Assembly (NCBI RefSeq): GCF_003097135.1
Contig: NZ_QEQL01000002.1
Location: forward strand, 639,139-703,138
Length of the DNA stretch: 64,000 bases
Source of the DNA: Pseudomonas sp. URIL14HWK12:I12
Lineage (GTDB): Bacteria; Pseudomonadota; Gammaproteobacteria; Pseudomonadales; Pseudomonadaceae
Direction: 5' to 3'
Position numbers and translations under genes: made by a program. Shown here one piece after another: positions 1 to 9,310 of the stretch (position 1 is its first letter; each line of letters begins with the position of its first letter). The notes under the pieces are model-generated. The model saw nothing but the letters and a program-made list of their open reading frames with translations. It was not told where the DNA came from and did no database searches.

Positions 1-257
1 TGATCGCTTCGATCATGCCGGTGTTTCTCAGCGAATACCTGAGCAACGACATTCAGAAGCAGTTCGACTTCACCCTGATCGACCACCTGGATGTCAGCCC
101 GGCTGTGCGTGCGGCCTTGCGCGAAGAGGTCGAGAGCCTGGCGTTTCCTATCACTGCCCAACACCCGCTGGTAGGCAACATTGTGCGGTTCTTCCGTGCC
201 AGCACGATGCTGGACGACCCCAGCATGGAGGCAGCGCTGGCTGCCTGGTTGCCTTGA
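1..257 (+). CDS. pvfB: C-terminal end of a diiron N-oxygenase (AurF-like, PvfB/MgoC type), partial
   Basis: The frame is open from the window edge and stops at 255-257, leaving about 84 residues of a C-terminus. I see no decisive catalytic motif in this fragment, so the call rests mainly on context. It lies 16 bp upstream of an A-T-R NRPS that is followed by an SRPBCC protein. That matches the pvf (P. entomophila) and mgo (P. syringae) operons, in which an AurF-like N-oxygenase precedes the NRPS. In those systems the enzyme oxidises an amino-acid-derived nitrogen. The ATG at position 15 is probably internal, because the frame continues upstream of it. A different terminal domain cannot be excluded. 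Confidence 0.55.
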   Translation, partial: IASIMPVFLSEYLSNDIQKQFDFTLIDHLDVSPAVRAALREEVESLAFPITAQHPLVGNIVRFFRASTMLDDPSMEAALAAWLP

Positions 258-273
258 GCCGGAGGAGCGAGAA

Positions 274-3200
274 ATGAAAAATCTCAGTATCGGCCTGCTT
301 GGCAGCAGCCGTGCTTTGCAAACTGTCGCGGCCCTGTTGGAGGAGTACGGCCATCAGGTGGTGTGGTTGCCGGCTGGCGGGTCAGCGCTGCTCGATGAGC
401 ACGACCTGCTGATCGACGAGGGGGCAGGGGGTGTCAACTGCCCAGCGAACGTGCCGCGCCTGACCCTTCGAGTATTCGCCGAGGCCGGCTGGAGCAGCGA
501 CCAAGGCGTGGCGTTGGAGGTCGGGGTGGCGCTGCCTGGCCAGTGGCGGCGGTTGGAGCGCGTCGAGGTGGGCGCTGAAGCGTCCGGCAATGGCGCAGAC
601 CTGAGTGCGCGTGCCACGGCGCAATTGGCCGAAGCTTGCGCCGACCACGTCAGTGGTTTCTCGCGCAGCGACGAGTATTTCACCTGCCATGGCACGGTGG
701 CCGAATTGGCCGGCCAGCCCCTCGCCTGGCTGGAGCAGGCGGCGTGGCAGCACGTGCACAATGCCACCGCTCGGCCTGCACTGCTGGCGCAGGCGCAAGC
801 CGGTTTTGTCTCCGTGCTGAGCGAGAGCCTGCTTGCCCACGCAGAGCGCACCGCGTTGTTGCTCGAAGACCGCGCGGTCAGCTACGCGCAATTGCACGCC
901 GCCAGCCTGGTGATTCAGGAGCGCCTGGCCCCCCTGCTGCTCAGCGACAGTGCAACACCGCCGGTAGTCGCCATCGCATTGCCCAAGGGCCTGCACTTAT
1001 ACGCGGCCATCCTGGCTGTGCTTGGCAGCGGGGCCACCTACTTGCCACTGGACCCTGCTCATCCGCTGGAGCGCAGGTTGCAGATCCTGACCAATGCGCA
1101 GGCGTGCGTGTTGATCCATGCCGGCGAGCAAGGGTGCGAGCCAGCCTGCCCAGTACTGGACGTCAGCCGGCTTCCGTTCATGCACCAAGGTATAGCGGGC
1201 CAGCAACGCGAAGCCCTTGCGCCACGCCAGAGCCTGCTGCGTGCGCCACGCCGGGCTGAACAGCCCTGTGTGACCATCTACACCTCCGGCACTACGGGCG
1301 AGCCGAAAGGGGTGCAGCTCTCCGACGCCAACCTCAGCCACTTCTGCGCCTGGTACATCGGCCACGTGGGCCTGGATGCCGACAGCCATGCGCTGCAGTT
1401 TTCGACCGTCAGTTTCGACGCCTCGATGCTGGACATCTTCCCCACGCTGATGGTGGGGGCCTGCCTGGTGGTGCCCAGCGAAGACCAGCGCCGTGACCCC
1501 ACCCAACTGGGCGCGTTGATCCAGCAGGCACGGGTCAGCCATGGCTTTCTACCGCCTGCGCTGTTGAGCATCCTGCCGTTGCAGACGCTTTTCGGCATGG
1601 CCCATGTGATCACCGGCGGTGATGTGTGCGAGCCCCACGTGGTGGAGGCACTTGCACCGCACACCCACCTGCATAACATCTACGGCCCGACTGAAACCAC
1701 GGTGCTTGCCACCTCTCATCGATTCGCTTCGGGCGACTCCAATCGGTTGCTGGGGCAGCCGATCGCCAACACGCAAGTGGTTTTGCTCGATGAACAGGGC
1801 CTGCCGGTAGGCGAGGGCGAGGTCGGGGAGCTGCACATCGCCGGGCCCGGCGTGGGCCTGGGCTACCTCAATGCACCGGAGGCGACCGCCCAGCGCTACA
1901 TCCAGGCGCCGGCCTGGCTGCCGGGGCGGCTCTACCGCACCGGTGACCTGGCACGCTGGGGCACGCGGGGCATCGAGATCGTCGGCCGGCGTGACAATCA
2001 GGTGAAAATTCGCGGCTTCCGCGTCGAGCCAGAGGAAATCGAGCAGGTACTGCGTGGCAGTGGCCTGTTCAATCAGCTGGCGATCACCATCGATGGCCAG
2101 CGGCGCATCCTGGCGTTTTTCGCCCAGCCGCGCGCGCTGGAACCGGATGAAGCCACCCAGGCGCTGAAGGCCTGGGCGCAAGCGCAGTTACCTGATTACA
2201 TGCGCCCCGCCCACTGGCGCCTGCTCGAACAGTTGCCAGCGACCCCCAACGGCAAGCTCGACCGCCATGCCTTGGCAGCGCTGCCGTTGCAGGAGCGTGA
2301 CGCCAGCGCTGTTCAGGGGCCTGCCAACGAGCTTGAACGCCGCGTTGCGGCCATTTGGGCAGGCCTGTTGGACATGGCCCCGGCTGACCTGGACGTGCAG
2401 GAAAGCTTTTTCAACCTGGGTGGGCATTCGATCTTGCTGTCGCAGATGCTGATGGCGTTGCGCGAGGCGTTCGGCAAGGGTGTGTCGATCAATCGCTTCA
2501 TCGAGCTGCCGACCATCCGCAACCTGGCCGAGCTGCTGGCTCAGGATGAACCGGCCTCGGCCCGGGTAAGCCCGCGCGCGCTCGAAGATGCCGCCTATTG
2601 CCCTGACCTCCAGGTGCTTGGGCCAGAGCGGCTGGGCGATGTGCATAAAGTGATCGTCACCGGCGCCAATGGCTTTCTCGGGGTGCACCTGGTGCAGGCA
2701 TTGCTGGAGCTGGGCACTACGGAAGTGGCCTGCCTGGTGCGTGGCAGCGCTGGCCAGAGTGCCGCGCAGCGCTTTGCCCAGGCCTTGCGCGACAACCGCC
2801 TGGAACATCTGGACATGGCTCGTGTGCGGGTGATCGAGGCCGATATCAGCCAGCCAAGGCTGGGCCTGGACGTCGCTACCTGGGCCGAGCTCGACGCTCA
2901 CTACGGTGCGCTGATCTACAACGCGGCCAACGTCAACCATGTGCTCGACTACGAGTCGCTGGTCAAAGACAACGTGGCCCCGGTGCTGGAGTGCCTGAAG
3001 CTGTGCGAAGGCCGCACCAAGAAGATCTTCAACTTTATTTCCACACTGTCGGCCGCCAGCGCAGTCGACGATGACGGCCGGGTGCTGGAAGCGCCGCCGG
3101 CGCCGACGCCGCCGATCTACATCCGCAATGGCTACAACCTGTCCAAGTGGGTGGCCGAGCGGGTGCTATGGGCAGCCTGCGAGCAGGGGGTATGGGTCAA

Positions 3201-3720
3201 TCTCTACCGGCCCGGCAACATAACCTTCAGCACCCGCACCGGCGTCTGCCAGCCGCACCAGAACCGCTTGATGCTGATGCTCAAAGGGTCGCTGCAGCTG
3301 CGCGAAGTGCCGCAACTGTCGCTCAATTTCGACCTGATGCCCGTGGACTTCCTGGCCCGCTTCATTGCCTTCCACGCCAGCCGTTTCCAACGCCGCCAGG
3401 CGGTGTTCAACCTCCATAACCCGCAGCCCCTGAGCTGGGAAAACTACGTGCAGGCTTTTCGCGAGGCAGGGCACGAGTTCAGCTGGGTGCCTGTGAGCCA
3501 GTGGCAACAGCGCCTGGGGGCGATCGGGAGCGACAACGCGCTGTTCGGCGTGGTCGGCTTTTACCTCAACGGTTTCGAGGAAGACATCGGCGACATCTCG
3601 CACATTCAGCACGACAACGCCCGCCGTGGCGTGGAAACCATGGGTACCCAGTACCCGGAAAAGAACCACGGCCTGCTGCGCCGTGGTTGCCAATACCTCA
3701 AAGAAATCGACTTCATCTGA
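274..3720 (+). CDS. pvfC: Single-module NRPS with adenylation, thiolation and reductase domains (PvfC/MgoA type)
   Basis: This 1148-residue protein starts at the ATG at 274, behind a GGAGGAG site at 261-267; an in-frame ATG at 181 would overlap the previous gene. Residues 1 to about 180 are not a condensation domain. They begin with a Rossmann-like strand and loop resembling NRPS formyltransferase-like starter domains. The adenylation domain follows, with core motifs YTSGTTGEPKG (about 336-346), NIYGPTE (468-474), YRTGDL, and the A8 and A10 motifs ending at NGK near 659. The carrier domain has LGGHS with Ser719 for phosphopantetheine. The C-terminal NAD(P)H thioester reductase has GANGFLG at 797-803 and YNLSK at 954-958, so release is probably reductive. 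Homologous pvf/mgo enzymes build small amino-acid-derived N-oxide signals; the substrate here is not read. Confidence 0.85.
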   Translation: MKNLSIGLLGSSRALQTVAALLEEYGHQVVWLPAGGSALLDEHDLLIDEGAGGVNCPANVPRLTLRVFAEAGWSSDQGVALEVGVALPGQWRRLERVEVGAEASGNGADLSARATAQLAEACADHVSGFSRSDEYFTCHGTVAELAGQPLAWLEQAAWQHVHNATARPALLAQAQAGFVSVLSESLLAHAERTALLLEDRAVSYAQLHAASLVIQERLAPLLLSDSATPPVVAIALPKGLHLYAAILAVLGSGATYLPLDPAHPLERRLQILTNAQACVLIHAGEQGCEPACPVLDVSRLPFMHQGIAGQQREALAPRQSLLRAPRRAEQPCVTIYTSGTTGEPKGVQLSDANLSHFCAWYIGHVGLDADSHALQFSTVSFDASMLDIFPTLMVGACLVVPSEDQRRDPTQLGALIQQARVSHGFLPPALLSILPLQTLFGMAHVITGGDVCEPHVVEALAPHTHLHNIYGPTETTVLATSHRFASGDSNRLLGQPIANTQVVLLDEQGLPVGEGEVGELHIAGPGVGLGYLNAPEATAQRYIQAPAWLPGRLYRTGDLARWGTRGIEIVGRRDNQVKIRGFRVEPEEIEQVLRGSGLFNQLAITIDGQRRILAFFAQPRALEPDEATQALKAWAQAQLPDYMRPAHWRLLEQLPATPNGKLDRHALAALPLQERDASAVQGPANELERRVAAIWAGLLDMAPADLDVQESFFNLGGHSILLSQMLMALREAFGKGVSINRFIELPTIRNLAELLAQDEPASARVSPRALEDAAYCPDLQVLGPERLGDVHKVIVTGANGFLGVHLVQALLELGTTEVACLVRGSAGQSAAQRFAQALRDNRLEHLDMARVRVIEADISQPRLGLDVATWAELDAHYGALIYNAANVNHVLDYESLVKDNVAPVLECLKLCEGRTKKIFNFISTLSAASAVDDDGRVLEAPPAPTPPIYIRNGYNLSKWVAERVLWAACEQGVWVNLYRPGNITFSTRTGVCQPHQNRLMLMLKGSLQLREVPQLSLNFDLMPVDFLARFIAFHASRFQRRQAVFNLHNPQPLSWENYVQAFREAGHEFSWVPVSQWQQRLGAIGSDNALFGVVGFYLNGFEEDIGDISHIQHDNARRGVETMGTQYPEKNHGLLRRGCQYLKEIDFI

Positions 3721-3739
3721 ACGTCACAAGGAGCTTCTG

Positions 3740-4207
3740 ATGCAAACGTTCGAACCCGATACCCTGATTGCCAACCCCACCGGCGTGCCGGTAGTTGCCT
3801 CGGTGCTGGTCAATGCAGAGCCGGCGAAGGTGTGGAACATCGTGGGTAACTTCGCCGGCTTCCCGGTGTTTATCCCGGCGCTGTCGCACATCGAAATGAC
3901 CGGCACTGGCGTGCGCTCGGTGCGCAAGAAGCTGTTCAAGGACGGCAATGTGGTGATCGAGCAGCTCAACAGCCGCGACGACGCGGCGATGCACATGACC
4001 TGGTCGCTGATCTACACCTCGCTCAACATCGGTAACCTGTGGGCCGCCATGCAGGTCGAGCCAGCAGGCCAAGGCCAGAGCCGCGCCACCTGGACCATCA
4101 TCGGCGAGCCCTATACCGGCACCGAAGCCGATCGCCCAGGGTTCCAGGCGTTTCTGCAGGCCTTCGCCGACGATGCGATGAACAACGTCCGCAACCTGTT
4201 CGCGTAA
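3740..4207 (+). CDS. pvfD: SRPBCC (polyketide cyclase/dehydrase-like) protein, PvfD/MgoD type
   Basis: The protein has 155 residues. The ATG at 3740 sits behind AAGGAG at 3728-3733, and the gene is 19 bp downstream of the NRPS, so they share an operon. The sequence has the START/SRPBCC pattern: an N-terminal strand ending in PAKVWNIVGNF, a central WSLIYTS strand, and a long C-terminal helix ending in NNVRNLF. The fourth gene of pvf and mgo operons encodes a protein of this family. Its exact step is unsettled; it may bind or rearrange an intermediate. There is no signal peptide, so it is cytoplasmic. Confidence 0.75.
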   Translation: MQTFEPDTLIANPTGVPVVASVLVNAEPAKVWNIVGNFAGFPVFIPALSHIEMTGTGVRSVRKKLFKDGNVVIEQLNSRDDAAMHMTWSLIYTSLNIGNLWAAMQVEPAGQGQSRATWTIIGEPYTGTEADRPGFQAFLQAFADDAMNNVRNLFA

Positions 4208-4215
4208 CTCCCCCG

Positions 4216-4241
4216 AGGCGGGGCGCCATGTCGCCCCGCCT
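4216..4241 (+). terminator. GC-rich hairpin after the pvf-type operon
   Basis: A perfect 10-bp stem (AGGCGGGGCG / CGCCCCGCCT) with a 6-nt loop starts 8 bp after the stop of the SRPBCC gene. No T-run follows, so it may be a weak or Rho-assisted terminator. Confidence 0.5.
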
Positions 4242-4434
4242 GTCTTCCTGCCGATTGTTGCGATTCGAGCAACAGTCAATTCCCTTCCTTGAGTAGGACA
4301 GGTTGTCGCACCCCTGTGGGATTTTCGGTATCCTTTATGAACTAACTAATTGTTACATTTTGAGCGTGCCCCCTCCGGCAACCGCTGCACGGGCACGCGA
4401 CCTTCCGAATTTCCCATCGCAGGATCGATGCAAC

Positions 4435-6852
4435 ATGACTGACTCACGTACGCAGGCCACCGGCCGCCGCTGGCCGATCTGGCTGGCGGCGCTCGGTGTG
4501 CTGGTGTTTGGCTTGCTCTACACCGCCCTGGGCGGCTATCTCGTTACGCTTGGCGGCAGCTGGTACTTCGCCCTTGCCGGCGTAGGCATGCTGATCGCTT
4601 CACTTTCGTTGTTCCGCCAGCGCTTGTTCGGGGCCTGGCTGTTCGCTCTGGTGATGGTGCTGTCGGTGATCTGGGCGCTGGCCGATGCGGGCCTTGAGTT
4701 CTGGCCACAGGTCTCGCGCCTGTTCGCACCGGGTGTGCTCAGCCTTGTCGTGGCGCTGGCCTACCCCAGCTTGCGGCGTCGCAACGGGCTGGCTGCCGGC
4801 GCCGGTGGTTACGGCCTGGCAGCGTTGCTGGCGGTGGCGTTGGCTGGGGGGGCGTGGGGCATGTTCAAACCGCATGCGCCGGTCACTGGCGCAGGCCCTG
4901 GCCTGACTCAGGTCGACCCTGCCAAGGCCCAGAAAGACTGGGCGCATTATGGCAACGACGAAGGCGGCAGCCGCTTCGCGGCGCTCGACCAGATCAACCG
5001 CAGCAACGTCGGCTCGCTGGTCACCGCCTGGACCTACCACACCGGCGATGTAGCCCTCAGCGACGGGAACGGGGCCGAAGACCAGCTTACCCCGCTGCAG
5101 GTGGGCGACAAAGTGTTCATCTGCACCCCGCACAACAATGTCATCGCGCTGGACGCCGACACCGGCAAACAGCTGTGGAAGAACGAAATCAATGCCCAGT
5201 CCAAGGTGTGGCAACGCTGCCGGGGCCTGGCGTACTTCGACGCCACCCAGCCCACCGCCAGCACCTCGGAAGCCGGTAATACGCCGGTGATCCCAGTCAG
5301 CCTGCCAGCCGGTGCCAATTGCCAACGCCGCCTGTTGACCAACACCATCGACGCCCGCTTGATCGCGGTTGACGCCGACACCGGCGAGTTCTGCCAAGGC
5401 TTCGGCCATAACGGCGTCGTCGACCTCAAGGCCGGCCTGGGCACCGTTCCGGACTCCTACTACCAACTTTCTTCGGCACCGTTGATGGCCGGCACCACCG
5501 TCGTGGTTGGCGGCCGCGTGGCTGACAACGTGCAGACCGACATGCCCGGCGGTGTGATCCGCGGCTTCGACGTGATCACCGGTGCGATGCGTTGGGCGTT
5601 CGACCCGGGCAACCCCGAGGACAAGAAAGCGCCTGCAGAGGGCCAGACCTACGTGCGCAGCACCCCCAACAGCTGGGCGCCGATGTCTTACGATGCGGCG
5701 ATGAATACCGTGTTCCTGCCCATGGGCAGCTCGTCCACCGATATCTATGGCGTCGAGCGCACCGCCTTGAACCACAAGTACGGTGCCTCGGTGCTAGCGC
5801 TCAACGCCAGCACCGGTGAAGAGAAGTGGGTGTACCAGACCGTGCACAACGACCTCTGGGACTTCGACCTGCCCATGCAGCCGAGCCTGGTGGACTTCCC
5901 GGTCAACGGCCAGAACGTACCGGCAGTGATCATTGGCACCAAGGCCGGGCAGCTCTACGTGCTCGACCGCAAGACCGGCAAGCCGCTGACCCAGGTCGAT
6001 GAAGTCCCGGTCAAGGCAGCCAACATCCCCGGCGAGCCTTATTCGCCCACCCAGCCGCGCTCGGTGGGCATGCCCCAGCTGGGCAACCAGACCCTGACTG
6101 AGTCGGACATGTGGGGCGCCACGCCCTTCGACCAGATGCTGTGCCGCATCGCCTTCAAACAGATGCGTTACGACGGCCTGTACACCGCACCGGGCACCGA
6201 CACCTCGCTCAGCTTTCCCGGCTCGCTGGGGGGCATGAACTGGGGTGGCCTGTCGTTCGACCCGGTGCACGGCTACCTGTTTGCCAATGACATGCGCCTG
6301 GGCCTGTGGATCAAGATGGTCCCGCAGCAGAAGGACGCCAAGGCGGCCTCCGGCGGTGAATCGATCAACACCGGCATGGGCGCGGTGCCGCTCAAGGGCA
6401 CTCCATACGCGGTGAACAAGAACCGCTTCCTGTCCATCGCCGGCATTCCGTGCCAGGCGCCGCCGTTCGGCACCCTATCGGCCATCGACCTGCATACCCG
6501 CAGCATTGCCTGGCAGGTGCCGGTGGGCACCGTCGAAGATCAGGGGCCGATGGGCATCAAGATGCACATGCCCATGCCGATCGGCATGCCGACCTTGGGC
6601 GGCACCTTGTCGACCCAGGGCGGCCTGGTGTTCATCGCCGGCACCCAGGACTACTACCTGCGCGCCTACAACACCGCCAACGGTGACGAGCTGTGGAAAC
6701 AACGCTTGCCCGTCGGCAGCCAGGGCGGCCCGATGACCTACGTATCGCCGAAAACCGGCAAGCAGTACATCGTGGTCACCGCAGGTGGCGGTCGCCAGTC
6801 GCCTGACCGGGGTGACTATGTGATCGCCTACGCACTGCCGGCCAGCCACTGA
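4435..6852 (+). CDS. gcd: Membrane-bound PQQ-dependent glucose dehydrogenase
   Basis: This 805-residue protein oxidises glucose to gluconolactone in the periplasm and passes electrons to ubiquinone. The first 140 or so residues contain about five hydrophobic helices that anchor it in the inner membrane. The rest is a PQQ beta-propeller with W-like repeats, opening with DWAHYGNDEGGSRF and ending in GGRQSPDRGDYVIAY. Length matches pseudomonad Gcd (about 800 residues). The ATG at 4435 precedes MTDSRTQATGRRWPIW, which starts the first helix properly; upstream in-frame codons lack a ribosome site. In other pseudomonads gcd lies beside an OprB porin and a TonB-dependent receptor. Here only the receptor follows, with no oprB between. 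Confidence 0.95.
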   Translation: MTDSRTQATGRRWPIWLAALGVLVFGLLYTALGGYLVTLGGSWYFALAGVGMLIASLSLFRQRLFGAWLFALVMVLSVIWALADAGLEFWPQVSRLFAPGVLSLVVALAYPSLRRRNGLAAGAGGYGLAALLAVALAGGAWGMFKPHAPVTGAGPGLTQVDPAKAQKDWAHYGNDEGGSRFAALDQINRSNVGSLVTAWTYHTGDVALSDGNGAEDQLTPLQVGDKVFICTPHNNVIALDADTGKQLWKNEINAQSKVWQRCRGLAYFDATQPTASTSEAGNTPVIPVSLPAGANCQRRLLTNTIDARLIAVDADTGEFCQGFGHNGVVDLKAGLGTVPDSYYQLSSAPLMAGTTVVVGGRVADNVQTDMPGGVIRGFDVITGAMRWAFDPGNPEDKKAPAEGQTYVRSTPNSWAPMSYDAAMNTVFLPMGSSSTDIYGVERTALNHKYGASVLALNASTGEEKWVYQTVHNDLWDFDLPMQPSLVDFPVNGQNVPAVIIGTKAGQLYVLDRKTGKPLTQVDEVPVKAANIPGEPYSPTQPRSVGMPQLGNQTLTESDMWGATPFDQMLCRIAFKQMRYDGLYTAPGTDTSLSFPGSLGGMNWGGLSFDPVHGYLFANDMRLGLWIKMVPQQKDAKAASGGESINTGMGAVPLKGTPYAVNKNRFLSIAGIPCQAPPFGTLSAIDLHTRSIAWQVPVGTVEDQGPMGIKMHMPMPIGMPTLGGTLSTQGGLVFIAGTQDYYLRAYNTANGDELWKQRLPVGSQGGPMTYVSPKTGKQYIVVTAGGGRQSPDRGDYVIAYALPASH

Positions 6853-6864
6853 GTTGTGCCTGCC

Positions 6865-6893
6865 TGGCCGCCCGGGTTCGCCCGGGCGTGCCA
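6865..6893 (+). terminator. Hairpin with TTCG tetraloop after gcd
   Basis: CGCCCGGG-TTCG-CCCGGGCG forms a perfect 8-bp stem with a stable TTCG loop. It is extended outward by TGGC/GCCA with one bulged T. It starts 13 bp after the gcd stop codon. No T-run follows, so strength as an intrinsic terminator is uncertain. Confidence 0.6.
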
Positions 6894-7033
6894 CCCCTGG
6901 CGTGACTTTACGCGCACGCCAGGCTTCCAACCCCCGCCACCCACGGGCTTAGCCCCGCCTTCGATCTTCGTACCCTGTGTAACCGCGGCAGCCCTGCGCG
7001 CCCGTTTCGCAGCTTCAGTTCAGGATGTTCCGC

Positions 7034-9190
7034 ATGTTTTCGCTCGCTCCCCCGTTCGCCCGCCGGGCGCTTTCCTGCCTGGGTTACGGCGCGGCGCTGG
7101 TTTTAAGTGGCGCGGCGTTGGCCGACGATGACGCGCTGGAGCTGGGCAGCGTCGAGGTCACAGCCGCAGGGCTGGCCCCGAATGAAGAGCAGGCCAGCCG
7201 TGCACGGGAGGCCCTGCATCGCCTGCCGGGGGCGAGTAACTATGTGGACCTGCAGCAGGTCGGCGAGGGCCGCAGCAGCACCAACGCCGACGTGTTTCGC
7301 TTGCAACCGGGCGTGTATGCCCAGGCCACCAACAACGAAGGCATCAAGCTGTCGATCCGTGGCTCGGGCTTGAACCGCGGCCCCGGCGCACACGCCTCGG
7401 GGCTGTACGAAACCTTTGATGGCCTGCCGCTGACCGGCCCTGGCGGCACCCCCTACGAGCTCAAGGAGCCGTTGTGGGCCAGCGGCGTTGAAGTGCTGCG
7501 CGGCGCCAACGGCTTCGACCGCGGTGCTTTGGCCCTGGGTGGGGCGGTGAACTACATCAGCCGCACCGGCCTGGATGCCCCGCTGTTGGGCGTTCATTAC
7601 GAGGCCGGGAGCAAGGGGTACGCCAAACGCGAGATCAGCTCCGGGCAAGTGCTGGGCGATGCCGATTACTTTGTCAGCCTCACCGACTCGGCCAGCGACG
7701 GCGAGCGCGAGCACAGCGGCGGCAGCGGGCAGGGTGTGGCCGCCAACTTCGGCTATCGCTTCAGCCCAGAGCTGGAGACCCGGTTCTATTTTCGCTACCG
7801 CGAAACCGACAACGACATGCCTGGCAACCTGACCCGTGCGCAAATCGAGCACAACCCCCACGTTGCCAACGCCGGCTACCTGGCCCGCGATGCCAAGCGC
7901 ATCGAGCCGGGCAGCACATGGCTTGCCAACAAGACCACTTGGCGTTTCGCCGATAACCAACGCCTGGAAGCGGGCCTTGCCTACCATGACTACCCCATGG
8001 ACCTGCGCGAGGGCACCAACCGCATCAAGGTGGCCTACACCGACGTCAGCGGTGTGCTCAACTACGTGCGTGACGATGAATTCGCAGGCCGCACCAGCCA
8101 GACCACCCTGGGCCTGCGCACCACCCAGGCGATGCCCAACAGTGGCGCTTCCGAATACGTGCGCACCCCGGCGGGCAATACGGCTGGCTATGCGCCCGGC
8201 ACCACCACGCGCCACTACAGCTACCTGGGTTCGGACAGCGTGCTGCACTTGGGCAACGAGCTGCAGTTGGCCGACGACCTGTGGCTGACCAGCGGCATCG
8301 CGGCGATCTACACCCGGCGCCAATCGGACGTGACCTACCCCCAGGGCGGCGGTTCGGTCAGCCAGCACGCCTGGGACTACGCCGCGCGCCTGGGCTTGCG
8401 TTGGCAGCTCAGCCCAGGCCTTGAGCTGTACGGCAACCTCAGCCGCTCCGTGGAGCCGCCCCATGCCTGGTCGCTGCTGTGGAGCTCGAATCGGTACTTC
8501 ACCAGCGGCCCGGCCCGCGGGCTGGCACGGCAGGGCATCGACCTGAAGAACCAGAGCGCCACCACTCTTGAGGTCGGCGGCCGGGGTGATAGCCCGCTGG
8601 GCGCCTGGAGCGCAGCGGTGTACCGCTCTGAAGTGCGCCACGAGCTGTTGAGCGTCGAGACCCAAGCCGCCACGCCCACCACCTCACAAGTGGTGGCTGA
8701 GGTAAACGCCAGCCCCACGGTGCACCAGGGCGTAGAGCTGGGCCTGGAGACGCCGCTGTGGGAGGGCGGCGCGGCCGGCAAGCTGGCGCTGACCCAAGCC
8801 TTCACCTACAGCGATTTCCACTACCGCGACGATGGCCGCTTCGGCAGCAACGCCTTGCCCGGCATCCCACGCCAGTACTACCAGGCCGAGCTGCGCTACA
8901 GCCTGCCCGAGGGGTGGTACGCAGCGGTCAACACCGAGCGTGCCGGGCGACGCGCGGTGGACTACGCCAACTCCTATTACACCCGTGCCTATGCGCTCTA
9001 CGGCGCTCGGCTAGGCTACGCCTCGCCCCGGCAGGCCTGGAGCGGCTGGGTCGACCTGCGCAACCTCACCAACGAGCGCTACGCCGCAACGGTCAGCCCC
9101 GGTTATGACGACAAGGGCGCAGACGTTGCCCGTTCGTTCCCGGGTGAAGGGCGCGGCGTGTTCGTAGGGGTGTCCTACGCCTGGCGTTGA
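7034..9190 (+). CDS. TonB-dependent outer membrane receptor, possible PQQ importer
   Basis: The protein has 718 residues. I chose the ATG at 7034 because AGGA lies 8 bp upstream, whereas the ATG at 7025 has no ribosome site. A signal peptide ends at GAALA-DDD. A plug domain follows with LSIRGSGLNRGPG, DGLPLTGPGG, and EVLRGANGFDRGALALGGAVNYI, the usual plug hallmark. The remainder is a 22-strand barrel that ends in an aromatic-rich strand (VGVSYAWR). There is no N-terminal signalling domain, so surface-signalling control is unlikely. It lies downstream of gcd, as a receptor gene does in other pseudomonads. The ligand is unknown. PQQ import, as for E. coli PqqU, is a reasonable guess from location and the plug pattern. 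Confidence 0.85.
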   Translation: MFSLAPPFARRALSCLGYGAALVLSGAALADDDALELGSVEVTAAGLAPNEEQASRAREALHRLPGASNYVDLQQVGEGRSSTNADVFRLQPGVYAQATNNEGIKLSIRGSGLNRGPGAHASGLYETFDGLPLTGPGGTPYELKEPLWASGVEVLRGANGFDRGALALGGAVNYISRTGLDAPLLGVHYEAGSKGYAKREISSGQVLGDADYFVSLTDSASDGEREHSGGSGQGVAANFGYRFSPELETRFYFRYRETDNDMPGNLTRAQIEHNPHVANAGYLARDAKRIEPGSTWLANKTTWRFADNQRLEAGLAYHDYPMDLREGTNRIKVAYTDVSGVLNYVRDDEFAGRTSQTTLGLRTTQAMPNSGASEYVRTPAGNTAGYAPGTTTRHYSYLGSDSVLHLGNELQLADDLWLTSGIAAIYTRRQSDVTYPQGGGSVSQHAWDYAARLGLRWQLSPGLELYGNLSRSVEPPHAWSLLWSSNRYFTSGPARGLARQGIDLKNQSATTLEVGGRGDSPLGAWSAAVYRSEVRHELLSVETQAATPTTSQVVAEVNASPTVHQGVELGLETPLWEGGAAGKLALTQAFTYSDFHYRDDGRFGSNALPGIPRQYYQAELRYSLPEGWYAAVNTERAGRRAVDYANSYYTRAYALYGARLGYASPRQAWSGWVDLRNLTNERYAATVSPGYDDKGADVARSFPGEGRGVFVGVSYAWR

Positions 9191-9310
9191 CGTTGCTGTC
9201 AGCGAGGCGCCCGCCGCCGGTGAAGGCGCCCGTTGCTGGGCAGCCGACAGCTGACGCCGCCGCCACCTGCGCCTACACTTGGCAAATATTTCACGGGACA
9301 GGATGGTGCC

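Noticed and set aside
4303..4434. Longer N-terminal extension of glucose dehydrogenase
   Set aside because: Those 44 codons show no similarity to the family, and the ATG at 4435 leads directly into the expected first membrane helix.
7103..8665. 520-codon minus-strand frame opposite the TonB receptor
   Set aside because: The product has no domain pattern and matches the antisense shadow of the receptor gene, which has clear plug and barrel motifs.
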